A stretch of DNA of 64,000 nucleotides from Fulvia fulva (Eukaryota > Ascomycota > Dothideomycetes > Mycosphaerellales > Mycosphaerellaceae). Below the pieces are notes generated by a model. That model searched no databases. It was not told the DNA's origin and saw nothing but the letters and a program-made list of their open reading frames with translations. The position numbers were made by a program, and so were the translations under genes. Within the stretch, counting starts at the first letter, position 1. Each line of letters opens with the position of its first letter. The DNA lies in NCBI RefSeq assembly GCF_020509005.1, contig NC_063019.1, positions 620,001 through 684,000 of the forward strand, given 5' to 3'. Positions 1-10,849 of the stretch are shown one piece after another.

Positions 1-475
1 GGTACTATAAGCTTCCGTGAGCTCGTCGAGACCTGTTAGCGCCTCGACTCTAACATAAAACACACCGCCTCTCTCCTCGCTTCCCGTTCTCAAGGTCGTC
101 AGCCTCGTGGTCCCGGAAGCCACTTCGCTGCTCCACTAGGCGCCGCCGCTCCTACGGCTCTCCCTCCCGTCTCTATAGGTGACGCTATAGATCTCAGCGC
201 TCGTGCCGCCGTCCCTCGAGTCTAGGGCCTCGTCAACGGTAAGCTCACTCCCGAAGAGAAGCTTCGCCGTCGCTAGGCCGGACTCTACACCTACTGCGGC
301 GGTCCAGGCCACATCGTAGCCAACTGTCCGTAGCTCGCTGCCCGTAACGCCCGCAACCCGGTTCGCGGCGCTGTCGGCGCTATCGAGCCTACTCCTACTG
401 CTCCCGCTAAGCAGGAAAAAGCCTAGGTCTTCCTTATCGACGCGATGAAGACCAAGAACAACGTTTACCGAAAGT
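1..475 (+). pseudogene. gag remnant of gypsy A with CCHC zinc knuckle
   Basis: This is the C-terminal part of a Gag polyprotein, the structural capsid and nucleocapsid protein of the retrotransposon particle. Near 282-329 the frame reads a CCHC-like knuckle of the form (C)xxC-GGPG-H-IVAN-C. The first Cys appears as Tyr, as expected from a TGC to TAC RIP change. The segment before it is proline, alanine and arginine rich. The frame contains TAG codons and cannot be expressed as one protein. The start lies outside the window. Confidence 0.65.
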
Positions 476-3400
476 GAAGAGAGGAAAGAAGTTGAGGATC
501 AATACAGCATAGCTAGACCTATACGACGAGACGGGTAAGGACCACGCTTATAAACCGTTCGTCACGAATGTAAATATCGGCTTAAAGAAACTCTCTTCTT
601 CCAATCTCACTCTTATGGACACTAGCGCACTAGGCGAGTCTTTTATAGACTATAAACTCGCGACCTCTCTTAACCTCGAACCCTAGGAACTAAAGTACCC
701 TCGCACCCTTGAACTCTTTGACGGTACGGAGACTACCACTAGTAAGATTACTCATGTTGTACACACGTTAATCACCCTCGGAGGCAAGCGTATGTCGATC
801 ACTAGCTTCCTTACGTCCCTACCGCATCAGAAGTTTATCCTCGGCCTCCCCTAGTTTAGACGACACCGACCTATTATCGACTGGACTTCCCTTACTATCA
901 GCTTCCCTCCAGAAGTTCCTCCGGCACCTCCGCCTTCTCCGCCGCCTTAGCGCGGTCCTGAGTATACCAAGATCTTCTAGGTGAACGCCGCTGCCTTCAC
1001 TACTACTACTAAGTAGCCTAAAGCTCAAGTCTTCGCCGCCTCTCTCCGCGATATCGACATCGCCCTCGAGAAGCTCGACAAGAAGCGTACACCTACCGAC
1101 CCTACTACGAAGGTCCCTCCTTAGGCACACCATATCCTCTACGTATTCGATGCTAAAGCCGTAGACGAGCTGCCTCCTCATCGCCCTCACGACCACAAGA
1201 TTAAGCTAGAAGAAGGTGCAGAGACACCGTTCGGACCGTTATATTCTATGTCCCGAGAAGAGCTTATCGTCCTTAAGAGATACCTCGAAGAGAACCTAAA
1301 GAAGGGGTTTATTCGAGCGAGCCGTTCTAGCGCTAGCAGTCCCGTCATATTCGTTAAGAAGCCCGGCGGTAGTCTACGCTTCTACGTAGACTACCGAGGC
1401 TTAAACGCTATTATAAAGAAGAACCGCTACCTAATACCGTTGATTTAGGAGACGCTCGAGCGCCTCTCTAAGGCCAAGTACTTCACTAAGCTCGATGTCA
1501 TCGCTACGTTCAACAAGTTACGAATGGCAGAAGGACACGAGTATCTCATAGCCTTCCGTACTCGCTACGGGCTGTTCGAGTCGCTCGTTATGCCCTTCGG
1601 CGTTTATAACGGGCCTAGTACCTTCTAGAACTTTATTAACGACATCCTTTAGGAGTTCCTCGATCAGTTCTACACTGCCTATATCGACGACATCCTAGTC
1701 TATAGCGAGACCAAGGAGGAGCACCGCGAGCACGTCTATAAGGTCCTTTAGAAGCTCGTAGACGCCGGCTTATAGCTCGATATCGACAAGTACGAGTTTG
1801 AGAAGACCGAAGTCAAGTTCCTTAGTTTGATCATTACCGTAGACGGCATTAAGATGGACTAAGAGAAGATCGACGCTATCGTCGAATAGGATGCTCCTAC
1901 GAACGTCAAAGAGGTCTAGGGTTTCCTAGGCTTTACTAACTTCTACCGCCGCTTCATCTACGCATTTTCGGGCGTAGTACGCCCTTTGACGAAGCTCACG
2001 CGTAAGGATGAGAAGTTCGCCTAGACCGACGAATGCTAGGAGGCTTTTGACTTGCTTAAAGCGAAGTTTGTTAAGAACCCGCTTCTACGGCACTTCGATT
2101 TCGAACTAGAGACCCGTGTAGAGACCGACGTATCCGACGGCGTAGTGGGCGGTATCCTGCTATAACGCCGCTCGCCTGAATCCCCCTGGTTACCTGTCGC
2201 CTTCCTCTCTAAGAAGATGACCGCTACGGAGTGTAACTACGAGATCTACGATAAGGAGCTTCTCGCTATCGTCAAAGCTTTCGAAGAGTAGCGCCCCGAG
2301 CTCGAAGGCTCTACTATGCCCGTCCAAGTAAGCTCCGACTATAAGAACCTCGTCTACTTTATAAAGAGCAAGCTGCTCAATCGTCGCCAGGCCCGCTAGA
2401 GCGAGTTCCTCTCCCGGTTCAACTTCGTGATCTCGTATACGCCCGGTAAGGCCAACTCGATAGCCGACGCCCTTACCCGCCGCCCTAGTAACTCTCTAGT
2501 TGATCGAAGAGGGGGCCGGCAAATCGTAGGGCAACAAGTCATTAAAGAGCACAACCTCTCTTCCGAGCTTCGAGAGTACCTATCGAACGGCTAGCCTACG
2601 CTCGCCGCTTCCTTTGCTACTCTCGTGCTCGCTCCTGCCTACCTTGACGAGAGTGACGATGAATCCGAGCCTAAAGAATACGCCTCGGACGCTAAGGACT
2701 TGAACGACGATAAAGAGGGCTTAGTAACGACCGACGGCTCATCCGAATTAGACTTTAAGGGGTTTGATAATAAGGAGCAGCCCGAAGGCATTATAGTACG
2801 AGTACGAACAGCGTACGATGCCGATATAGACGCCCAAGAGTTAGTTCAGGCCCTTAGATCTGGCGCGAGGACATTCCCGGGCTTCTCGCTATCCGAGTAC
2901 GAGCTCTAGGAAGGTGTCGTCTACTTCCGTAAGAAGCTTTACGTACCGTAGCCCGAAGGCTCTAATATCCGAGCTGAGATTCTTCAAATCATCCACGACT
3001 CCGCCTCTAGGGGTCACCTAGGCGTAGCCAAGACCCACAAGCTCCTCGCTAGGTGTTACTAGTGGCCGCATTCCTAGAAGGACGTCCGCCGCTACGTGCT
3101 AAACTGCGCTACTTACCGAAGAGCCAAAGCTAACCGCTACCGTCCCTACGGTCTCTTATACCCTCTCCCGGCTCCTGATCGTCCGTAGAAGTACATCACT
3201 ATAGACTTTATCACCGATCTTCCTCACGGCAAGACCTTTAGCGGCGTAAAAGCAAAGGCCCTTCTAGTGATCGTGGACCGTTACTCTAAGGACCGGTACA
3301 TAATCCCGTGCTAGAGCATAACCGTAAAGGAGACTGCTCGCTTGTTCTACGAATTCGTCTGGCGCTTTCAAGGCCTCCCGGATAGCATCACCTCTAATAG

Positions 3401-4440
3401 AGGCACCTAGTTCATCTCGCACTTCTAGAAGCGTCTATATGCTATCCTAGGCATCAAGCATAACCTCTCGACCAGTTTTTAGCCACAGACCGACGGCTAG
3501 ACCGAAATTACGAACGCTATCCTCGAGCAGGTCCTTCGTTACTTCGTCGACTACTACTAGAAGGATTGGCCTCAGTATATCCCTACGGTGGAGTTCGCTA
3601 CTCGTAACTAGGACTCGGAGACTACTAGCTACTCTCCCTTCTATACTACGAGAGGTTACCACCCTCGTATAGGCATAGAACTAGAAGAACCTCTCCCGCC
3701 TACCGAAGACGTAAACGAGCAAGCAGTAGACAAGTTCGCTACTATACTCTTACAGATCTATAAAGAAGTTCACGACGAGATGGTGTACGCACAAGCAATC
3801 TACGAGGATCAAGCCAATCGTCGTCGCTAGCTAGCTCCCGACTACTAAGTAGGCGATATAGTCTACCTTAACTCTAAGAACATCAAGACGGACCGCCCCT
3901 CTAAGAAGCTGAACTAGAAGAACCTAGGTCCTTTTGAGATCACGGAGCGTATTAGTTCACACGCCTACCGTCTAGCTCTTCCTACGAACATAAAGATCCA
4001 CGACGTCTTCTATCCCGTACGCCTTCGGCCGTCGGCTAAGGACCTATTCCCGAACTAAAACTAAGACATGCTAGGTCCTCCCGATAAAGTAGAAGTCGAC
4101 GAGCCTGTTAACCTACCTTCTGACGACTATGCCGTCCGTAAGATCCGGGGAATCCGCGTAGAGCCTAACGACGTTAAAGGACTACCGCCGATCAAGTATA
4201 AAGTCGAATAGCAAGGTTGCCCTAAGTAGGATACCTTATAGGAACCTATCCAACATATCATCTTCAATCGTCAAGCAATCGAAGAATACCACGCCCGCGT
4301 AGACGGCCTAGAAGTTAACATCGGTAGGCTCTTCGAATCTGAGCTCTTCGACGGGGCTTACTAATAGTGTATCGACTATAATATCAGGCCTAGGCCTAGT
4401 ACTGAAGCTAAACATCCTCGATATATAGAACTACTACGGC
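476..4440 (+). pseudogene. pol remnant of gypsy A (PR-RT-RNase H-IN-chromodomain)
   Basis: This is a decayed Pol polyprotein. A protease-like stretch near 610-690 reads LMDTSALGESFID, with Gly of the D-T-G triad replaced by Ser. The RT is open from 1248 to 1446 and contains YRGLNAI; the catalytic YIDDILVYS box lies near 1680-1705. RNase H spans about 2100-2480. The integrase HHCC region is at about 2985-3120. Its core is at about 3190-3500 and reads TSNRGT where TSDRGT is expected, so the second catalytic Asp has become Asn. A chromodomain-like tail lies at about 4190-4300. Stops are nearly all TAG at former Gln or Trp codons. The element cannot make its own enzymes. Confidence 0.88.
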
Positions 4441-4474
4441 TTCGTAGGAACTCAGCTTTGTTCGGGGGGGCTAC

Positions 4475-4889
4475 TGTCATAGTCTCCCTATAGAGTGTAT
4501 AGAAGGTAGGGACAGAAGAGCCTTAGAGCGCTCAGAAGTCGTTAAGAAGTGATAGTCTAGCTTAGTATATAAGCGCTAAGAATCATATGCCCCGTAACAT
4601 TTACTACGGGACCCAGCCCTCCAAATTCACCCCTCTACTAAACCTTGAAGCACGTGGAAGACTCGGAACGTAGGGCAGGTTGGAATAAGGTTTTGAGCAA
4701 AGCTGCTAAGCGCGGCTTCGTACGGGTTAGCCCTATTAATGCGGGGACACGTACTCGCGAGGGTCGCGTATAAATATCTGGCCTTCCCTAGGCCTCTCTT
4801 GCTTTCTTCGTCTTTTGTTTTGTGTAGCAATTATACTATACCCTTTTGCATCTGCACTTCGCACCTATATTCTTGCTTTCACCCTTACA
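4475..4889 (+). repeat. 3' LTR of gypsy A
   Basis: A G-rich polypurine run (4462-4470) ends just before TGTCAT at 4475, and the segment closes with CTTACA at 4889. Gypsy F LTRs begin TGTCAC and end CTTACA in the same way. The length is about 415 bp. The partner LTR is outside the window, so the boundaries are inferred from these signals only. Confidence 0.65.
4769..4776 (+). promoter_or_regulatory. TATA box in gypsy A LTR
   Basis: TATAAATA lies about 120 bp before the proposed LTR end, in a stretch less RIP-altered than the coding part. It fits a U3 core promoter. There is no direct evidence of use. Confidence 0.45.
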
Positions 4890-7414
4890 TCTTATAGGCC
4901 AGGCTCTCGCCCTGATAGCGAGGAGGCCTAGAACGTATATAGGGAGGTATACTAATAGAAGAAAGCTATAATACGGAGGGAGAAAGTAGTCGGCTAGAGG
5001 GCTATAGTAGAAGAAATCGCCGGCAAGCTAGCGAGGGTGTAGAAGCTAGCGAAATAGGCCCGATAGGACCCTATATAGGGCCCCTCCTTCTCTATCCTAG
5101 CGCTATAATCGCCTAGTAGCCCGGTTAGTAACCCCGAGGCCAAGGCGCGTCTACTAGCTAGCAAGTTCTTCCCGCCCCTAGTCGAGGCTAATCTAAGCGA
5201 TATAAACAGCTCTACTCCCCTAGCCCCTAGTATCGCGGTCTAATAGGAGGTGTCCGAGGGAGAAGTTGCCGCTATACTTAGGAAGTTACCGGCGAAGAAA
5301 GCCCCGGGGCCGGATAGGATCCTAAACGAGCTACTAAAGAAGTGTAGAGCTTAACTAGCCCTAGTAGCTATAGCGATCTTTAACGCCTGCCTATAGACCG
5401 GGTACTACCCGATAGCTTTTAAACAATCGATAACAGTGGTCCTACGTAAGCCGTAGAAGGAAGACTATACGTAGGTGAAGTCGTACCGCCCAATTGCGCT
5501 CCTTAACACTCTTAGGAAGGCGCTTAAGAAGCTGGTTATAACGAGACTCTCCGAGGCGGTAGAGGAACACTCCCTACTCCCGGACACCTAGATAGGTGCG
5601 CGCCTATAGCGATCGACGCTATCCGCGATAGAACTTATCACCTCTTAGGTAAAGGCCATCTGGTATAAGAATAGGGATAAGGTAGTATCCTTACTTAGTC
5701 TAGATATATCGGGAGCCTTCGACTACGTGTTATACCCGCGGCTACTCTATATCCTAAGGTCGAAAGGACTCCCTAAGTAGCTTGTTAACTTTGTACGGTC
5801 CTACCTCCAAAACCGTAGCACGTCGATCCTAGTCGGCTAGTATAGAAGCCTATTTCAAGCAGTCTATACTAGAATCCCGTAAGGCTTAACGCTAGTACCT
5901 ATCCTGTTCCTCTTCTTTATAGCGACGCTACTCCTAGCCCTAGAATCCTAGAACACCGCTACGAGCGGCTTCGTAGACGACACGAATATCCTAGCGTAGT
6001 CTTCCTCGACTAAGGAGAACTATAGGCTACTAGAAGAGAAGTATAAGATCTATAAGGACTAGGCTAGGAGGTATAGGGCTCGGTTTACCCTAGAAAAGTA
6101 TAATCTAATACACTTTATATACCGGCTACGGTCCTATAATATATAAGCTTCTATCTAGATATAGAGGTATACGACTAACCCGGCAAATTAGCTTAGGATC
6201 CTCGGACTATAGGTAGACCCGGCGCTACGGTAGAGGAAGTACGTATAGGTAATATTACGGAAAGCTAAACAGAATATAGCATTATACTAGAGGCTTACTA
6301 CGTCTATATAGGGGGCGGACTTCTAGTAGTTACGACTTCTATATACGGCTATTATACGGCCAGTCCTTACCTATAGTAGCTAAGTATAGTCCTTAGGCGA
6401 GAGGGCCTACCTATCGAAGGGACTCGTCGCGCCGCTAGCGAAGATCTAAAACCAATGCCTAAGGAAGGTCACCGGGGTATATAAGTCGATACTAACGAGG
6501 ATACTTAAGTACGAGACCGCTATACCGCCGATCGACCTATATATCTAGGGACTACGGACCTCCTACTTAGGCAAGTCGGTATAGTACCTAGTATAGAAGG
6601 TCATCGCTAGTACAGTCGTAAGGGCCCGCGAATTAGTACTAGCGTATAAGGGTATTCGACCCGGAAACGAGCCGAACTACCGGGTAAGGGACGAATAGCT
6701 AGCAATATAATAGGAAGGTAAGAAATCGTTTATAGAGCAACTATAGAAAGAGAGGTAGAACAACTAGGTTGTAGGGCATAGTAGACGCCCTTAGCTAGCG
6801 GGACAACCTAAGGAATAGTTAGCTACAAAATCCGCGGTTAAGTACCCCCCGAAGCTTATCTACTACCGCCTTACGAGGGCATAGAGTAGCATAGCAACCT
6901 AACTACGAAGCGAACACATCGGCCTCTAGGGGTACCTATTATAGAGGAAGGTTCTAGGATATACGAATACTAGCTACCCCTACGGCTATCGCTCCTAGAA
7001 CGTACGGTACGTACTCCTCGTCTATCCGAGGTAGTCGCTAGGAAGGGGGGAGTAGATAGTAAAGGCGAGGAACCGGACGATTAGGGCACTTCTTAATAAC
7101 GTTAAGGACCTACGGCGTATTACGAACTAGATACTAGAGAAGGGCTAGCTAGAATAGTACCGCCTAGTAGGAGTAGTATAGGAAGAGAGGATACGGCGTA
7201 GCGCGACGAGACCGGCTAGGAGCGGGGGCTAACGGGGTAGTAATATAGACTACGTACGTTTAGAGGGAAAGCTAATCTAGATAAAGAGAAGTCGGGGGCG
7301 GGAAGGGTTTTTACCTATTCGGGTTTCCCTTTGTATATAACAATAGATATATACCTATATAGGCCGAATAGGGTCCTAGAATAGGGGAATAACAAATCTA
7401 TCTATCTATCTATA
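4890..7414 (+). mobile_element. LINE-A: RIP-mutated Tad-like non-LTR retrotransposon
   Basis: This is the 3' part of a LINE carrying RT and the C-terminal region, ending in a short TCTA tandem tail (7397-7416). The 5' part appears to have been separated by gypsy A and lies outside the window. From about 5700 it aligns almost continuously with LINE-B (46810-48526), including the same tail, so both belong to one family. LINE-A is the more heavily RIP-mutated of the two. Confidence 0.85.
5240..7290 (+). pseudogene. LINE-A ORF2 remnant (reverse transcriptase)
   Basis: The frame shows the LINE RT blocks in order: KAPGPDRI near 5300, SYRPIALLNT near 5480-5520, LDISGAFDYV near 5700-5730 and the catalytic box FVDDTNILA near 5969-5995. 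A long C-terminal part follows, with a segment resembling the Tad-type TRAQSSI...LRSEHIGLQ block near 6865-6930. TAG codons interrupt it throughout. It would have made the RT for target-primed reverse transcription. No ribonuclease H motif was assigned with certainty. Confidence 0.82.
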
Positions 7415-8037
7415 TAGGAGAGCTATAGGCGCTATTTCTACCTAAAGGTAGTACCTACCTATAGTTACTACTTTAGCTATAACTAATACCGACGCGGAGG
7501 GATTCGCTTTATTCGCTACCTATCCTTCTAGTACTATAAAGCCGGTAGGTATTAGTTTCCTTAGGCTATTATAGTAGAAGTCTATAATAGAGGCGGCGGC
7601 TATCTCTATTATATCCTCCGCTAGCTCCTATATTAGATCCTCGTCGTCTCCTACCTAACTAACTAGATACTTATACTAGCCGTACTTCCTCCGTATATTT
7701 AGGATCTTATCTATATACTAGAACTGATCAATTCCCTCTTTATTCTCTACCTCGATCGGCGGTAGGGTTAGTTCTACTTATCTAGGTAACGCTTTATATA
7801 TAGAGAGTAAGAGGTTGGTATAGAATCCGTTATATAGGTTCCCTAGCGGCCGCGGTAGGCTTAGGTAATACGTATCGTTCGGCAGTACTTCTATTATTAT
7901 ATAGGGGCCTACGTAGCGATAGTTAAGCTTCTTAGATAGCCGAGCGATACGCTAGTTATAGGTACTTAAGTAGACTTTTTTGCCTACCTCGTACGTAGGT
8001 ACTAGCGTACGATATTATTTAGCGAAGTCGGCTTATA
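7415..8037 (-). pseudogene. Gypsy D segment 7: integrase C-terminus and chromodomain
   Basis: The reverse strand reads an integrase tail (a VGKKVYLST-like block, then SKKLNYRYVGPY) near 7890-8010. A chromodomain with the conserved EPAEDI...A...DFYYNSLRKP shape follows near 7540-7680. Chromodomains on Pol define chromoviruses and are thought to guide integration to heterochromatin. Joining position 8037 to 9896, with the Fot1-like element and one TA removed, restores the frame. The 3' LTR lies to the left of LINE-A and outside the window. Confidence 0.8.
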
Positions 8038-8106
8038 ACGTACTTTACTACCGAGCGGGCTATACTACTAAGCGGGCTACTTTTACTAAGAACTATACTA
8101 CTTCTA
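8038..8106 (+). repeat. 5' terminal inverted repeat of Fot1-like element
   Basis: This matches the reverse complement of 9825-9893 with only transition differences. It contains a direct sub-repeat built on ACCGAGCGGGCTA, whose second copy reads ACTAAGCGGGCTA here and ACCGAGCGGGCTA in the other TIR. Confidence 0.88.
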
Positions 8107-8139
8107 TAGATATAGCTATATAACTACTATTATAGCGTA

Positions 8140-9775
8140 TATTATCTTTAAACGAGGCCAAACTGACCTTAGCTGTCTAGACTACGAAACGCGACGCGAT
8201 AATTACGAATCGACTTACTATAAAGGTATACGACGCGTCTCGAACTATACTAGGGTATCGATTGAATAGACGAGCTCCTCGGGGTGACTACGAGCCTAAT
8301 TCGAAGAAGCTTATAGAGCTAGAAGAGAGGGTAATACTTGAGTATATACTCGAGCTAGATCTTAGAGGTTTCCCGCTATTAAAGGCTAGTATACGAGTAA
8401 TAGCCGATTTTTTACTATAAGAGAAGGGTCTTAAGCCCGCTAGTCTTAATTAGATAGACAGGTTCATTAGGCGGCATCGTAAGCTAAAGGTTCGTATAAC
8501 ACGTAGATACGATTGTTAGCGAGCCCTAATAGAAGATCTAGACGTTATCGAGAGGTAGTTCTTACTTATACGTAATATAAAGGAGAAGTATAGTATCCTT
8601 AACTAGGACACCTATAACTTCGACGAGATAGGATTTATAGTAGGTGTTATTACGTCTTAGAGCGTCGTTACGGGTTTAGAAAGGCGTAGTAGAAAGAGGC
8701 AGGTCGTTTAATAGGGTAATAGAGAATAGGTAATAGTGTTTAAGACTATCTATATAGACGGAATAGCGCTCCTACCCTACGTTATCCTTATAGGCAAATA
8801 GTACATTAGTACCTAGTACTAAGACGGCAACTTAGGTCTAGACTAGACAATCGGGCTAATAGAGAACGGCTAGACTAATAATAAGTTTAGTATACGGTAG
8901 CTAGAGCATTTCTAGAAGTATACTATAGCTCGTACGACTAGGGTATAGAGACTACTTATTATTAATAGCTACGAGAGCTATAACTCGAAGGCATTCTAGA
9001 ATCTATATAAGGAATATAAGATCTTAGCCCTATATATACTATCGTACGCCTCGTACTTACTCTAGCTATTAGATATAGGTTGCTATTCGCCTTTAAAGAA
9101 GGTATACGGTACTTAGCTCTCGGGCTTAGTACGCTAGCGCATTACTTATATCGATAAAGTAGAGTTCCTACGCGCCTTCCGGGTAGCCTATGACGCTATA
9201 TTTAGATAGGAGAACATCCTATCGAGCTTTAAAGGCGCTAGTTTAGTTCTATTCAATTGATAGACAAGCTTAATATTAAGCTACGTACGCTAACCCCTCT
9301 AGCTCCGGACTCTACCCCTTAGGAGTCGAAGACACTACGAACTATAAAAGAATTCGACTCTTAATCGATACTAGTAACGAACAAAATGCGTGCCCGGGTA
9401 GGTTTATCGCCAAACTCGTTATAGGAAGGGGTGTATTAGCTTATAAAAGGGAGTAGAGAGGTAGCGTATTAGATAGCTCTTATACGAAGCGAGATTAGTA
9501 AGCTACGTAAGTCTAACGAGGCCCTTATATAGCAAAAAGTACGAAAGCGTAAGTATATTCAGTCTAGAGGGTCTCTAACCTTCTATAAGGCGTCGCAATT
9601 AATATCTCTAGAGGATACTAGGAGGTAGGAAGTAAGTAGAGAGTCGCTAGATAGTATTCGGCTAGTACTAAGGCTACGACGCTATAAGCGATATAGCGAG
9701 TCGGGGCATAACGTACGTACCTATTAAGTAGACTTACTAGATAGCGAAGAATCTAAAGAGGAATTGTCCTCCTAG
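8140..9775 (+). pseudogene. Fot1/pogo-type transposase pseudogene
   Basis: The transposase would have cut and pasted the element at TA sites. The frame shows an N-terminal HTH region ending in RAPRGDYEPN, then a CENP-B-like HTH (near 8300-8520), then a DDE_1-type catalytic domain. The first catalytic Asp is kept in NFDEIGF (near 8616-8636). The second, expected in an IDGHESHNS-like block, reads INSYESYNS near 8955-8985 and is lost. The third sits in LDIGCYSPLKKVYG near 9070-9110. TAG codons break the frame. Length fits the roughly 540-residue family norm. Confidence 0.85.
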
Positions 9776-9824
9776 TAACGATTCTATAGAATGTTGTCGT
9801 ATTAAGATACCGTCGTAATCAAAG

Positions 9825-9893
9825 TAGAAGTAGTATAGTTCTTAGCAAAAGTAGCCCGCTCGGTAGTATAGCCCGCTCGGTAGTAAAGCACGT
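9825..9893 (-). repeat. 3' terminal inverted repeat of Fot1-like element
   Basis: This is the inverted partner of 8038-8106 and less RIP-altered, since both ACCGAGCGGGCTA sub-repeats are intact. It is followed by the TA target duplication at 9894-9895. Confidence 0.88.
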
Positions 9894-9895
9894 TA

Positions 9896-10177
9896 AGTCT
9901 TATACTATATATATTGCTTTGTATAGATACTCCCGTATATTGCTTATTCTCTTTACGAAAGCGTCGGCCGATTATACGTTAAGCTTCTACTTGGCGGGTA
10001 TCGCTCGGATCGGAAGGTCTAGCTCGCCGTCTACATATCGCGGTAGTTTACCGTAGTTAGCTATAAATAGTAATACTCCCGTACTTTTAGATACTCTATT
10101 ATTAGCTATAAATTCTACTAGTAGTAGCTAATCCGGCTAGTCGTCCTAGGTATAGTTAATAAAAGCTCGGAGGTACT
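9896..10177 (-). pseudogene. Gypsy D segment 6: integrase after the catalytic core
   Basis: The reverse strand encodes the region just after the DDE core: an EFIANN...STGV...ANYGKLPRY block, then RAIPAK and an alpha-helical stretch. Its right end continues directly into 28239 when copia-1 and one GTACT copy are removed, and its left end continues into 8035 when the Fot1-like element is removed. Stops are TAG at former Gln or Trp codons. Confidence 0.85.
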
Positions 10178-10436
10178 TTCTAAGATATAGTATCTTAAAG
10201 GGAGTTAATAATTAGGAAGTGATCTAGTAGCCTAAGGCATCTACGATAACTTAGCTTATAGGGAGATACCTTCTCTCCCCTTTAGCTTAGATAGACATCT
10301 AATATAATCAATATATTAGTTCCTAATATAATCAATATATTAGTTCCTAATATATTGCTATATACTCGTACTATTAGTTAGTTAAAGATTAATCTCTTAC
10401 TCTACTCCGCTACTATCTACCCGTACCTATTTAATA
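10178..10436 (+). repeat. 5' LTR of copia-1 with an internal 24-bp tandem duplication
   Basis: It aligns with the 3' LTR at 28004-28238. It is 24 bp longer because a segment near 10300-10350 (TAATATAATCAATATATTAG and flank) is present twice. It is more RIP-altered than its partner. Confidence 0.85.
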
Positions 10437-10455
10437 GGTTATAAGCCCGGGTTTA
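10437..10455 (+). promoter_or_regulatory. Copia-1 primer-binding site (half-tRNA-Met type)
   Basis: Directly after the LTR the sequence reads GGTTATAAGCCC. Its ancestor GGTTATGAGCCC, seen in sister copies, is complementary to GGGCTCATAACC, the anticodon arm of a tRNA-Met with loop CTCATAA. Drosophila copia and yeast Ty5 prime from a cleaved initiator tRNA-Met in this way. Confidence 0.75.
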
Positions 10456-10849
10456 TATAGGAATAAGAGCAACCTATATTAGTATAGGTCACTTATATCC
10501 CTTACTATCGTAGCAGAAAACATCTAGGAATTAGAAGTCTACCCCGTCTATCCTATTAAGGAGCCTAGTTTGATACTAAGTAATAGGTAACCTAGACAAG
10601 GACTCTATACGGCTTACTTAAAGCTAGTACCTTAAAGACACTCTATAGGTAGAACTATATTGAGATACTATTAAGAAGGAAGTCGGTATAGTACCTAGTA
10701 TAGAAGAGACTTAGTATAGATATATATCCTTAGGAGAGCGGAATATCGACGAGGACTATTTATTCGACAGCCCTTATTAAGACGAGCAATCTACTTAAGG
10801 AGTAGCGACCCGCCTACGCTAGCGGCGGCGTAATCGTAGTATAAAGAAC

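Larger units (their letters stand above)
1..4889 (+). mobile_element. Gypsy A: RIP-mutated Ty3/gypsy chromovirus, 5' end outside window
   Basis: This is the 3' part of a Ty3/gypsy retrotransposon on the plus strand. The order gag zinc knuckle, protease, RT, RNase H, integrase, chromodomain, LTR can be read in sequence. Reading frames persist for hundreds of codons but are interrupted almost only by TAG where Gln or Trp is expected, which is the RIP pattern. The 5' LTR and most of gag lie left of the window, so the target duplication cannot be verified. CpG remains common, so the decay is not general CpG deamination. Confidence 0.9.
8038..9893 (+). mobile_element. Fot1/pogo-like DNA transposon, RIP-mutated
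   Basis: A 1856-bp element has 69-bp terminal inverted repeats and is flanked on both sides by TA (8036-8037 and 9894-9895). Length, TA target and transposase type match the Fot1/pogo branch of Tc1/mariner. It inserted into gypsy D within the integrase C-terminal region. It is heavily RIP-mutated and therefore old. Confidence 0.9.

Noticed and set aside
1..4440. A variant genetic code in which TAG means Gln
   Set aside because: TAG also stands at Trp positions and catalytic residues are changed too. The intact gypsy F uses CAG for Gln and normal stops. RIP explains the pattern.
7397..7416. TCTA tandem repeats as possible telomere-like or satellite DNA
   Set aside because: The same tail ends LINE-B (48515-48530), and LINE-2 has a similar one. 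They are LINE 3' tails.
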